Source of the DNA: Batkoa obscura
Taxonomy: Eukaryota > Entomophthoromycota > Entomophthoromycetes > Entomophthorales > Batkoaceae
Direction of reading: 5' to 3'
Length of the DNA: 64,000 bases
Assembly: GCA_030770535.1 (NCBI GenBank)
Contig: JASVEC010000012.1
Location: forward strand, 744,001 to 808,000
The first letter of the stretch is position 1. Every line of letters begins with the position of its first letter. A program made the translations under genes and the position numbers. Shown here in pieces: positions 32,278-44,033 of this stretch. The notes beneath the pieces were generated by a model that was not told where the DNA came from, ran no database searches, and saw nothing but the letters and a program-made list of their open reading frames with translations.

Positions 32278-33753
32278 TCGAAGTGGATCAATTCAAGCAT
32301 GCAAGTTTAAACGGTTACTTTTAATGATTATGTTATATGTTAAAAAAAGTAATATTGGCTTTCGGTTCTGAAATGATATTATAGTATTTACTTTCAAGAA
32401 GCTAATTGCATTTAATAAAAGATAATCTTACCGTTAAATATTACATTTATTTTATAATTAATTGGTATAAACAATTTATACGTATTTTATTGTTATTAAA
32501 TATAAAGAAGTAAAATATTATAAAAGTTTAGTTTCATCCATAATGATCTAAAACAAGGTATCCGGAGAAGAGTAAAATTGCATAATGTTTTTAATATAAT
32601 GAAATCAATTAAAAAACTAATTAAAGTATTTAAGATACGTTAAATGAGAAGAATAAGAACCTTTATTAAAAGAGGAGATATTTTGGATGACATAATTCAG
32701 TTTAGGGAAAATTAGCTTCTTATAACCTGAGAGTAAAGGCATAGGAGGTAGCTTTTTGTGGCAAACCATTACTTTAGTATGGTAAAATATAATATAAAGG
32801 AAGATACAACTAATAAATAAAAAAGTGTATGTTAAAATCAAATTGTGATGTGACTAAGAAAAGACTAAAAATCTATTACTATTGGCGAAAGAAAGTAAAA
32901 GGAAGGCAATCAAATATGATTCCAAAAGTACAACTCAAGTAGCCAGAATATGAATTAAATAAGCTTTCTTTAAACAATGTACATGTTCGATAAGTTGAGG
33001 TTTTAATTTTAACATAAAGTTAAAATAATCTTAAAATATAAAGGCCAAATTCTATTGTATAACATAACATTTGTAACAATTAATTTACAGCTAATGTAGC
33101 ATTTATTCAAATAGTTGAAAAGATCAATCATTTAAATATTAAAATAGAAATATGAAACGAAAAAGTATTTAAGAAAAACGGAAAAAAAACTTTGCAACAT
33201 CTTGTAGCAAAATGTCTCATCAGTAGCAAGAGTTTAAAGCTTAGCGGTTATGGAGTAAAACAATACATTAGTAATAACAACTTAAAGGCTCAATAATTAA
33301 GGAGCGAAACAAGAAATACCTAATTTTTAAAATCTTTTTTATTTATAATTTTTTTAAAGATCTAACAATTTGTTATGGTGTAACAAAAGAAAGGCAGAAG
33401 GAGGAGCCAGAACCGAGGACCAAATTTGGAAGACGATTATCTTAAGCTTATTAAATAGCTCACTCACTGATAGCCCAACTTGATTGGAGCGCCTTCCGGT
33501 AGCTTCGTTATATTGGGCCACGATAGATACTGCGATCAATAGGAGCATAAATTAAAAATCTAACCATCAATAGGATCACATCAACTTCATAACACAAGCC
33601 CATACCATTGAATAAAACCAGAAGGAACACTTTAAAAGAGTCTTAATTGAAGAGGAACAGAGGTAACCCCAACAGGAGTATATTCAACTGTCTTATACTT
33701 AACTTTATACTTAACTTTATACTTTCATTTTAACCAAGGCTAGGCCCGGGTGA

Positions 33754-33826
33754 AGCAACATCACCAGGATTAGAACCGAACGAAACAGCACCAAATCCAC
33801 GAGGCACTACCAACTAAGTGGTAAAA
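33754..33826 (-). pseudogene. tRNA-like sequence (decayed tRNA gene or SINE head)
   Basis: On the minus strand a D-arm-like block (stem CACT/AGTG around loop TAGTTGGT, 33807-33822 region) is followed about 30 nt later by GGTTCTAATCC (33767-33777), a close match to the RNA polymerase III B box. The anticodon stem does not pair and the T-stem pairs poorly, so it is not a working tRNA. Chance resemblance is possible. Confidence 0.3.
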
Positions 33827-34065
33827 ACTAAAAAAAATAAATTGGTTTTCAATTTTTAAAGTCCTATTCCGTCAAGACTTCTATACCACGAGCAAGCTTT
33901 TACAACTTTTAATTTGTGTGATTAATGGTAGCTTTTATTGAACTATGATATTTGTTGACTAGGCTCCAAGTTGTAAAAGATTACATTTGATAGCTTGAGT
34001 AATATTAATTTACTATTTTTGGAAATTGTACTTTAAGGTGTTTTTGTTGATAACTTATAAGGCAA

Positions 34066-34234
34066 TTTATAAAGTCATCTGGCTTTTTGGGCAAATCTAT
34101 TTTTTTGAAAGTATAGAGTTGTTAGGGTTTAACTTTTTTACTGAAAAATTACCTTACCCTCTAACAAATATTTGTTGCTACAATCAATGACTTTCAAACT
34201 AATTTTAGCCCAAAAAGTCAGATTATTTTATAAA
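34066..34234. repeat. Large inverted repeat, 47-bp arms
   Basis: Left arm 34066-34112 (TTTATAAAGTCATCTGGCTT onward) and right arm 34190-34234 are complementary apart from a few differences; both contain the CTTTTTGGGC / GCCCAAAAAG core. The loop is 77 nt. No coding capacity; a MITE-like element or folding structure. Confidence 0.75.
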
Positions 34235-34299
34235 ACACAAGGTATTTTACATCAGTTCAACATTTTGAGACCAGTCGAGTAGGTCTGGAAAATCTACAC

Positions 34300-34434
34300 T
34301 AGAAGAGGCCTTAGGTTGTTACTCCCAGAACTTGATTTATTTAGTAAAACACGAAAATCTACTTTATTTAAAAAAATTTATGGTATTTTACCAATAATCA
34401 AGTTTTGCGAGTAACAACCCAAAACCTCTCTCTA
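34300..34434. repeat. Second inverted repeat, arms of about 52 bp
   Basis: Left arm about 34300-34352 with GGTTGTTACTCCCAGAACTT; right arm about 34383-34434 with the complement of GGTTGTTACTCGCAAAACTT. The loop is about 30 nt. It begins 66 bp after the previous inverted repeat and is unrelated to it in sequence. Confidence 0.7.
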
Positions 34435-34541
34435 ATATATATCTACAGGTGTTTTTTAAACTAGTTTATTAACCGTTTATGCTTTTTAATTTCACATCCC
34501 TCAAGACGCGGTCAAAAATTCATAAGAATAACACTTCATTT

Positions 34542-34567
34542 CTTGGTATCTTAGCAAGAAAGCTAAG
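34542..34567. repeat. Perfect hairpin with 10-bp arms
   Basis: GTATCTTAGC, six-base loop AAGAAA, GCTAAGATAC. No T-run follows and no gene ends nearby, so it is not an obvious terminator. Confidence 0.8.
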
Positions 34568-35293
34568 ATACTCTATTATCGATGATTGGTTCAATTTACT
34601 ATTGAAATTTTTTTGAACCCAAGATTTTTATGCTCTTTGATAAAAATGTGGCTTAAAATTAAAATGAACTTTATAAAAGATTGTTAGCAGATAGCTAACC
34701 AATAATAGTAATTGAGGGGCTAATTAATTTGCCACAAGTGTTGTATTCAAGTTCTAAAAAAAACTAGCTGTAGTGTTGTTTTTATTGATAAAAAAGTTAA
34801 TCATCTTGTGTAAATTTTGACACTCTAAAACTAATTTATTGACTGAGAAGTAGCGTAATTTTTTAAAGCTGGAAATTTTTTTGAGAATAAATTAATTGAT
34901 TTAATTAACTAAAAGTTCTTAAATAGAAAAAATAGAAAAAAAAGAATATTAAATGTTATACGATTATAACAATGAAAAAATAAAGATAAAAAATAAAACA
35001 TTTATATTATTACTATTATATTAAAATAGAAAGTCTACTTAAGTTTAAAAGCATACTTTATATTTGATTTATTAATAAATTTTTATAGCTAAGAATTTAA
35101 AAATAATAAGTTATACTTCAAATCAAATCACACTGATTGACCAACTATGATAATAATGATTGGCTGCCAAAGACCTTAAAATTTTAACTAGACCGTTAAT
35201 AACCCAAAACAATTTGTAAAAAAAAGTAAAAATTTAACTTTATTTTTTTATATAAAACTTAATATTAAACTTAACTAAAAATAAAAAATAAAA

Positions 35294-38079
35294 ATGATGG
35301 CTAGGCCAGAACCACAAGACGAAATAATTACTAGTGAAATACCTACTGGCACTCCACCAAATCAACAATATCCTTATTTCGATCAAATTAAAGCCCAAGG
35401 CACTTATGTTCATCCAGCTTTAGTACCAAAACAACCTTTACAAAGAAGAGCTACAGCTCCTACTTCAAGACCAAATAATAATCCTCAATTACAAAAACAT
35501 CAAAATCCACCCCAACCATCTCAATTACCAATTAATAACCAACAGAATGGAAAACCAAAGTTAGAACGTCCAGCTACAATTCATCATCGTTATAAAAGAA
35601 AAATCGGACCCTATACTTTGACTAAAACTCTTGGGGCAGGTAGTATGGGTAAAGTTAAATTGGGGGTTCATGAGGTTACTGGACATAAGGTAAGTTTTAT
35701 TAGCCATAAGTAGGATTAAAAGAATAGTAATTAACACATTTATGTAGGTAGCAGTCAAAATCATCACTCGAAAAGTCAAAAAAAGCAATGGGCCATCCGA
35801 TAAAGATGAAGATGCCGCATTAACTGATATGGCACATGAAGATAAAAGAGTAATGAGAGAAGTTAGTATATTATTTTTACTTCATCATCCATTTATTGTC
35901 AAAATGGTGGATTTTATGGTTACTCCTCATCATTATTATTTAATGTTTGAGTATGTGGAAGGAGGTCAATTATTGGATTACATTATTTCTCATGGTAAAT
36001 TGAATGAACGTACTGCGAGGAAATTTGCTAGACAAATTATTTCTTCTTTAGGTAAGGGATATTTTATTTTGTGGCGTTTGAATTTATTTATTTATTTTTA
36101 GATTATTGTCATCGTAATTCAGTTGTTCATAGAGGTATTATATTATACACTTATACGTTGTATTTTTATTAATTTATTTTACTTTAGATCTTAAAATTGA
36201 AAATATACTAATATCTAATTCTGGTAGTATAAAAATCATTGATTTTGGTTTATCTAACCTTTATTCATCTAAATCTCAATTGTCTACTTTTTGTGGCTCC
36301 CTTTATTTTGCAGCACCAGAATTATTAAGCGCTAAACCTTATACAGGTCCTGAAGTAGATATTTGGAGTTTTGGTATAGTACTATATGTATTAATGTGTG
36401 GAGAAGTACCCTTTGATGATAAATCAATGACAATGATTCATCATAAAATTAAACGAGGTGTAGTTAAATATCCAGCATGGCTATCACCTGATTGTCGTCA
36501 TTTATTATCACGTATATTAGTCACTAATCCAAGTGAAAGAGCTACAATGGTTGAAATTATGCAACATCCTTGGATTAATAAAGGATTTCATGGACCTCCA
36601 GATTCTTATTTTCCAAATCGACTAGCACCTGAATTGCCAGTGGATTTAGAAGTAATTAAACAAATGACTGGATTTCAATTTGGTAGCCCTGAACAGATAC
36701 AAAAACAAGTAGATAAATCTATCAAAGAATATTTGAAAGAAGCCACTTCACCTACTTTTTCACCAAGATTAACACCTTGTAATAAGTCGGTTAAAGCACC
36801 TATTAGTTATCCTTATCTTTCTATTTATTCCTTAGCTAAAGAAAAATTAGAAAGGGAAAAGAATAATGAACAATCTATTGTTGTTAAAGAAGAAGACCGT
36901 ATTGATGAAGATACTGAAAAATCAAACAGTCATATTGTATTAACTGCTGATTCTGGTTTAAGTCGATCCAAATCTTGTAAACCTACAATGAATGGTGTAA
37001 GTGGAAGATATAATGCAATACCATCAAGACCATCTCAATTAAAAGAATCAAATATGAATCAAATTAGTTTACGTTCAAATGAAACTAATAATGATACAAT
37101 TAACAATAATAGTAATTCAACTACTATTAGTAGAAATAACAGCGAACGACGACCATCTAACGGCACTTTATTACCACCTAATTCAGTAGAAATGACTAAA
37201 GATAATCCAGCTCCACGTCGTACATCAATTAGATTTAGCGATAAATCGCAAATACAAAAAGTACCCTCTACTAAAGTTAATAAAGAAAAAAGATTATCTG
37301 AGCCTTTGGAAAAAGTAGAATCAACCATAACTACAGCCACAACTACACCAACTGTACCTGTATTATCCGTGCCTAATGAACCAATAAAAACCCCGCAACG
37401 TAAACCTAGTCGATTAGAAAAAATATCCCATTTTTTAAATCGTGGTAGTAGTTTAAGAGAAGTTAAAACACCACAACCAGCTACTGAAGAGATCCATTCT
37501 CCTTCAATAAAATCACCTCCAATTAATAATGAGAATCCAAAATTAGATACGAATATACAGCCTGTATTCCTTAAAGGTTTATTTTCTGTAGCTACAACAA
37601 GCACTAAAAAACCCAAAGTAATTCGAGATGAGATATTAAGAGTATTAAAAAGTATGAATATGGTATGGCATGAAGGGGATGGTTATATTTCAGTAGCAAA
37701 AAATCCAAGTTCACTTAATGCTACTCTTTCGCCAATTCTAAGAAAAGTATCTTATACTTCGAATTCGGAATTATCTTCCAATGAAAATAGTGATAATACA
37801 AGAGAAGAATTCAGTTTACCACCATCCATTCATGAAGTTATTGAAGAAGAAGGAGAGGAAAATGAAGACTCTAAAGAAAATCAGATAGGAAAGAGGAAAA
37901 TGAGAGTTAATAAAAAGAGTTTAATGAAAGAAGGAACTAAATTAGAAGTTCGATTTGAAATTCAAATTGTTAAGTTGTCATTGATTCGATTATATGGTAT
38001 TAAATTTCGTCGATTGGTAGGTCATTCTTGGGAGTATAAAGAAATTTGTTCAGAAATTTTGTCCAAGTTGAGAATATAG
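35294..38079 (+). CDS. KIN1: KIN1/MARK-type serine/threonine kinase
   Basis: Four exons (introns near 35690-35747, 36052-36102 and 36136-36187) give about 874 residues. A disordered Pro/Gln/Asn head precedes the kinase domain: Gly loop [21 protein letters not shown] with the catalytic Lys, [16 protein letters not shown] in the Mg loop, [15 protein letters not shown] in the activation segment and [19 protein letters not shown]. The insert after the Lys ([13 protein letters not shown]) is typical of the KIN1 group. A long Ser/Thr/Asn-rich linker with basic patches leads to a C-terminal KA1-type membrane-binding domain ([20 protein letters not shown]). The yeast relatives act at sites of polarised growth and in secretion. 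Kinase and KA1 are clear; the KIN1 rather than other CAMK/AMPK-like assignment rests on the insert and KA1. Confidence 0.85.
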
Positions 38080-38413
38080 GTAGGAGGTGTAATGGGAGTA
38101 GTTATATGCTATTATTTTAGTTTTGGTGAAATGGTAGTGTGAGTAGGGAGTGGAGGAGAAAGAGGCTTATTACATTTATTCTTTTTTTATATATTATTGC
38201 GAATTTTATTTTTTTGGTGAGGTTGCAATAGATTGAGGAGGAGGATTATACACTCTATTTTAGCTTTTTTTAATAAAATATTATTTTTGAAAAAATTACG
38301 TCATGCCTAAAGTTGCTATTCGTTATTTAAATTAATATTGAGATCCAAAATTGAAAGTTAAGTTAAATTAAGCTCAAATAAAAAATTGAAACTATTATCT
38401 TTTAAAAATAAAG
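38080..38413. other. Short spacer, no feature seen
   Basis: 334 bp of AT-rich DNA between KIN1 and the CHERP-like gene; it serves as 3' region of one and promoter of the next. Confidence 0.6.
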
Positions 38414-39633
38414 ATGACCCCCAATTCCAATTTATTGAAATTTCAACAAAAACTACTAATAAGTAAAGAAAAAGCTCAATTGTTTGATCGATTTTTAAAC
38501 AATTATTTTAATAGGCAAGATAAAAATGATGAAATTGTAAGTATAATATATTGTTAATCATCTTATTTATGACAAAACTAATTCCTTTTCTTTATTAAAA
38601 GTTGGTAATAAAATTCATCACGGATAATGTTACTACATATTATCATTTAAACTCAGTATTTGAATATTTATGTAGCACAATCATGATTGATAGAAATCCA
38701 GAGATGAGAGTGAAGTTATTAAATTTAATACCCAATTTAGTTATACAAGCATATGAAAACAATCAAGTTTATCAGTTTGATTCGATTAATTTATTTCTAT
38801 ATTATTTGATGTATGATTTGTTTTTGAACTTGGGATTGGAATTTGTAGACTATTTTAAACAAGTAAGTATAATTTTATTATTATTTTGTTTTGTTTATCA
38901 AACCATTTACATTTACTTTCAGTTACTCATTTCCTGGTCAAAAATACCACATTTCACTTCTCTCAATTTACCCCTTTTAATCTCTACCACTACCACCTTC
39001 CTATCCTTAAACCCAGTTAGAAATGCAACCAATGGCTGTTACATACCAATTTCCAACTTTGAAGATCTTGGAATTAATAATTATGAATCCAATATTCTCA
39101 CTTATTATCAAACTCAAAGTTTATTTCAAACAAGTAACAATTTCTTTATTCCACAAAAAAAGGAGTATACTCTACCTCCAAAGTATCCAGATACTACTAT
39201 AGAAGAAACTCTTAATAACTTCAATCAAAAAGAAAAATCGGATTTACCCTATCAATCAAACACTAATGTAACACTTCAAACTAGTAATAATAACAATAAC
39301 ATTCCACCTTTGACTAACTTTAAATACCCTTACGACGACAACTATCGGCAATTACCCTATCATCAAATACCTGTTGGTGTTATGGTCGATATATTAAAGA
39401 CAACTAATGAACCGTATCAATCCATTCCTATTTCATTAGCTAATAAATTACCACATTTAAAAGATAAAACTAATACGATTGAAAATGCTTTAACAGAATA
39501 TTACCAACGGATAGAGAGGAAGGAGGAAGAGGGGATAGAGAGAGAGGGGGATAAAGATTTAATGTATTTAGGTTTTAATTTATCTAAAGTGAATCAAATT
39601 ATACATAATAGGTATCAATTATTATATAAATAA
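38414..39633 (+). CDS. CHERP-like CID-domain protein (U2-snRNP-associated splicing factor family)
   Basis: Three exons: ATG at 38414, introns at about 38537-38600 and 38862-38921. The N-terminal half is all-helical and resembles a CTD-interacting (CID) domain (LVIKFITDNVTTYYHLNSVF, NPEMRVKLLNLIPNLVIQAY). The best evidence is near the end: LPYHQIPVGVMVDILKTTNE followed by PYQSIPISLANKLP and a helix ENALTEYYQRIE. It matches the conserved CHERP segment with YELPAGLM, a Lys/Glu stretch, YKPLDP and a PSERLL-type helix. CHERP proteins join U2-type spliceosomes and read the polymerase II tail. At about 365 residues it is much shorter than animal CHERP, which carries an extra SURP domain and an SR-rich tail. 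The short motif makes this a moderate call. Confidence 0.6.
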
Positions 39634-39753
39634 ATAAAATAAAATATTAAAAAAATAAAAAAAAGTATAAAGTACATATTGATATTTTATTTGTTATTAT
39701 AGTTTTAAACTCTTAAATTTTCCATTTATAAATTTTTATAACTTATCTCCCAA

Positions 39754-41369
39754 TTACTCTTTAACTTCATCAAAACTATTTCTTGATTCATACGATTGTT
39801 GCATGGAATTATATCTCAATAATCCTTCATGATTATTATTAATACTTAATAGACTCTTTCCCCCATTACCCAAACTAGTAAATGAATTTCTATTAACTTC
39901 ATTGGCTAATTTATTTCCAACTTTAAACTTTAACTTTCTTTGTGAAAGTTTACTTTGCACTCTTGAAGATGCTCTTGAACTTTGATAATTTTCTGTGACT
40001 TTACGTATAGCTTTAATACGATTTGCTACATCAATATAAACATCCGTTTCATCTATAATTTCTTCTTGTATTAATTCTTCGAGTACATCTTCAAGTGTAA
40101 TGACACCCAAAGGCGTAGATTTATCATTATCACTAACAACGACGGCCATATGAGCTATTTTTAGAAAAAAGAATTCAACATACTAAAAAAAACAATAATA
40201 AAATAAAACTTACAAGTCCCTTCTTGAAATGTATTTAATAAATCAAACAAACTGGACATTTCGCTAACTTTAGGAATATTATAAATTTTAACCATTTTCA
40301 ATGGAGTACCCACATTAGGTTTTAACATAATTAAAGACTTGGTTAATAATAAACCAATGATATCATTTCTGTCTTTACAATAAACAGGAATTCTAGAATG
40401 ACCAGCTCGATAAATATCTCTTAATGTTATCCAATTTAATTCACATTCTAAATCTACCATAAACACATGTTTCATAGAGGTCATAATATCTTTTGCTTTT
40501 TTATAACTTAAATCTAATGCTCCACGAATAATAGTTACTTCATCATGACTTAAACTACCTCCATTAGTGGAGCCATGAATAGCAACTAATTCTTTTAATT
40601 CTATAATATTATAAGTTAATAAATTGATTACTTTTAAATAATATTTCTATTTTTTAATTTACCTGCTCGACGATACATAACCCCATGATTTTCACCTAAT
40701 AAATAATCCAATGTATAAGCAAAGGGATAAGAAATAGGATACTAAAAAAAGAAAATTATTCAATTATATTTCATTATAATAAATTAAATCTTAACTAATA
40801 TAATAATCAATAACCTCACTGGCCAAGCGAAAAAGGCACCAATTCTAAGTCCATGTCGAGCACAAACCGCTTGGGGAATCACTTCACCAAAAATCAATAT
40901 TAAAATAGTAGATATAATAACAGCTGATAAACCAGAACCAAACATGGATTCAATTAATATTGGTAAAGACATATTAGTTAATGTATTAGCTAACATCATA
41001 GTCACTAATAGTAAATGACCATTTTCTCTAATTGGTAAAATACGTAAAGCCCATCGACGTTGTTGTTCATCTTGACTGTTGCTAAGAATTTGTAAATTTG
41101 TTTTATCCAAAGACATGAGACCCAGAGTTAAGCCTAAAAACGATAGATTTTAATATTTGTTTTAAACTCAATTAACATGTTAATTCACCTGCTAATAAAC
41201 CACCTAAAGCAACTAAAAAGAGGACTAAAAATAATTTCCATAAAGAAGCTTCATGCTTTTCTTCTTCAAGTAGATGGATGGATAAACCAACACTCTTTTG
41301 TAACATAAATAAAAAGGAGGTGATGATGTTGAGTAACCATTTACTTAAGACAATGTTTCGTAACCGCAT
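39754..41369 (-). CDS. CNNM/Mam3-type membrane transporter with CBS pair, copy 1
   Basis: Five or more exons. Order of parts: an N-terminal membrane segment, then the DUF21/CNNM core ([73 protein letters not shown]), the [21 protein letters not shown] linker and two CBS domains ([20 protein letters not shown] and [20 protein letters not shown]). It ends in a Ser-rich tail. CNNM relatives transport or sense Mg2+ and other divalent cations; yeast MAM3 affects manganese and sits in the vacuole membrane. A head-to-head paralogue starts at 41989. It converges on the CHERP-like gene, 120 bp away. Confidence 0.85.
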
Positions 41370-41988
41370 TCGTTTTTATTGAAAGTTTTTCTTTGTAAAA
41401 GGGAATTGAGGTGAATTTTGAGTTTCTGGCTGGAATTTATAGATAACTTTAAAAATAGAGAAATAAAATTAATTCTAGATTTTGAAGTGTAAAAAAGAAA
41501 ATTCTCTATATATAGTATGGCTTATTCTAAGGCAAAAAGAATGGACCAATAAAAAACAGCATAATTAATCATTTATTGGAATAAACTAGTTTGAAATTCC
41601 ATCTTTAAAAATAAATTATGATTGTCCAAAATATTTAGTCAATTTGAAATCAATAAAGTTAATAGATTAGATAACAGATAATGGGTAAAACTCGATTATT
41701 TATGGGGAGAGATTATAAATATATTTAACTCCTTTATTATAGTTAAATAATGATATTAGTTTAAGACTAAACTAACTGATAAGATTTTATTATTTGACAT
41801 AAACTATTAAATAACCCCATTTACCCCTTTATAACCTGGCTAATTATTCTAAATTATAAATATTGCAAAATCCGATTCATGTTAAATTAAAATAATTTGA
41901 AAAGAAAAATTAAAAACTCATTTTTTAGTTTAAAATTTTGGATTCTTTTTAAAACTATAGCGTTATTTTATATTTCTATTCCTTCAAG
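41370..41988. promoter_or_regulatory. Shared divergent promoter region of the two CNNM genes
   Basis: 619 bp between two start codons of paralogous genes. Both promoters must lie here. I see no clear TATA box or repeated motif. Confidence 0.5.
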
Positions 41989-43086
41989 ATGTTATCCGAC
42001 ATATTAGAAACTATTGAAGCGTATGAAATTATCCTTAAATTAACAGCTATTTTCTTTTTAGTTTGTTGCGGTGGTTTAATCACTGGTAACTTAATTAATC
42101 ATCTCTTCCCCCATTAATAAACTAATCCCATCTTTTTATTAGGTTTAACCCTTGGCCTTATGTCCCTTGACAAAACGAATTTACAAATCCTAATGAATTC
42201 AGGAGACTTACAGAAGAGGGAATGGGCCATGAAAATTCAACCCATACGAGAAAACGGTCATTTATTATTAGTTACCTTTTTATTAGCAAGTACATTAACT
42301 TTTGAATCTTTACCCATTTTGATTGATCCTTTACTTGGTGGTGGTGTATCTGCTATTCTTTTCTCAACCTTTTTAACCTTGGTATTTGGTGAAGTAATCC
42401 CACAAGCTATTATTACAAGACATGGACTTTGGTTTGGGGCTATGTTTGCTTAGTAAGTTAAATTGTATAAATTATTATGATTTATAAATTGAAAAAAAAA
42501 AATTAGTCCAGTTCAAGTACTTATTTGGATCATGGTAATATTTCTATAATAATTATTCAACAACATTAATAATATTTTTAATAGTATATCTTTGCTTATC
42601 CAATAGCATTATTATTAGATTGGATCCTTGGAGAAAATCATGGAGTATTATACCAACGTAATGAATTAAAAGAACTAATGGCTATTCATGAAGCTAGTCA
42701 TGGAGGTAGCTTAACTACAGATGAAGTAACAATTATTCGAGGAGCATTAGAATTAAATGAAAAAACAGTATTAGATGTGATGACAAGTATGGAACATGTT
42801 TATATGTTGGATTTAAATTCTCATTTAGATTGGAAAACATTAACTGAAATTCAACGGGCTGGTTACACTAGAATACCTATTTATCAAGTTACTAAAGATA
42901 ATATAGTTGGGGTATTATTAACTAAATATTTGATTTTAATAGATCCAGATGATGAAACTCCAATTAAAAATGTTAAAATTCATCCTATTCCGAAAGTTAA
43001 ACCGGACTTATCTTTATTTGATTTATTAAATGAATTTCAAGAAGGGGCAAGTAAGTATTGTTAATAATGATAATATAATAATATTT

Positions 43087-43118
<32 letters not shown>

Positions 43119-43678
43119 TTTTATTAGGTCATATTGCAATTGTAAAAGATAAACGAAATAATGAAGCTATACCCATTGGTATAGTTACATTAGAAGATGT
43201 AATTGAAGAATTAATACAAGAAGAAATTATAGATGAAACGGATGTTTATATTGATGTACCAAAAAGGATTCGAGCAGTTAGAGCAGCTAGTGGAGCTATT
43301 CGATTGAATAGTCAAGGAGTTAATAATAATAGTCAATATAATACCTTTGTTAAAAATTCATATTTAAAATCGGGACATTATACAGCTAAAAAAAATAATG
43401 AAACACAACCATTATTAAGTCGCAATAGTTTAAAATTAAAAAAACGATTATTTGCTTTACCTAAACCAAATGTATTAGTACATTCTCAAGATGATAATTT
43501 ATGTCATGAAGAATTACATCGATTTTATACTAATGAAGATGAAATCCATCATCATTATCATTTAAGACCAGGTACTGAAGAAGATTTGAAAAGATATAAT
43601 GATAATCGTACAATTTCAACTCATCCAAATCAAAGAAGTCCTAATTCACCAGATCATTTAACTGTAGGTTCTATTTAA
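41989..43678 (+). CDS. CNNM/Mam3-type membrane transporter with CBS pair, copy 2
   Basis: Five exons from the ATG at 41989 (MLSDILETIEAYEIILKL). A first intron splits ...[15 protein letters not shown] at the same place and phase as in copy 1, showing common descent. The core keeps [97 protein letters not shown] and [20 protein letters not shown]. The N-terminus is shorter than copy 1 and lacks its first hydrophobic segment. The C-terminal 140 residues are polar with HHHYH and Ser/Asn-rich stretches, and diverge from copy 1. Same function class as copy 1; the different tails suggest different regulation or location. Confidence 0.85.
43083..43115. repeat. (TTTA)n microsatellite in a CNNM intron
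   Basis: About eight TTTA units within the last intron of CNNM copy 2, directly before its polypyrimidine/TATTAG acceptor. Confidence 0.9.
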
Positions 43679-43804
43679 TTTATTTATTTTAAAATAAATA
43701 AGTTCTATTTTTTATTTTTATATTTTAAAAGTAATTTATTTAATAATAATAATAGTAATAATAATATAATAATAATAATATAATAAATTATTTTATTATG
43801 TTTT

Positions 43805-43987
43805 TTAAAATAAAAACCTTATTCCATTTTGTTTTGGTTCCGTATTTAACAAAAACCAAGCTTTAATTTTAGAATCTCTTTCTAAATTAGTAATCTCATC
43901 TTTTGCAATAGAAAATTGGTCTCTCAACTTAACTAGAACACTTTCACTAAATTGATTTAAACAAGAAAATATTAATTCGGAATATAA

Positions 43988-44033
<46 letters not shown>

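Larger units (their letters stand above)
32278..35293. other. Gene-free 3-kb spacer with large hairpins and relic sequence
   Basis: No convincing coding gene. Between about 32870 and 33830 the composition is richer in G+C and purines than the genome background, with short unrecognised frames (for example 33354-33548 on the minus strand), suggesting decayed inserted DNA of unknown class. Two large inverted repeats and a perfect 10-bp-arm hairpin follow and are listed separately. Confidence 0.55.

Noticed and set aside
34542-34567. Transcription terminator hairpin
   Set aside because: No gene ends nearby, there is no following T-run, and eukaryotic polymerase II does not use such signals.
37059-37616. 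A 185-codon hydrophobic frame antisense to the KIN1 gene
   Set aside because: It is the antisense of the Ser/Thr/Asn-rich linker; such linkers generate open, hydrophobic antisense frames.
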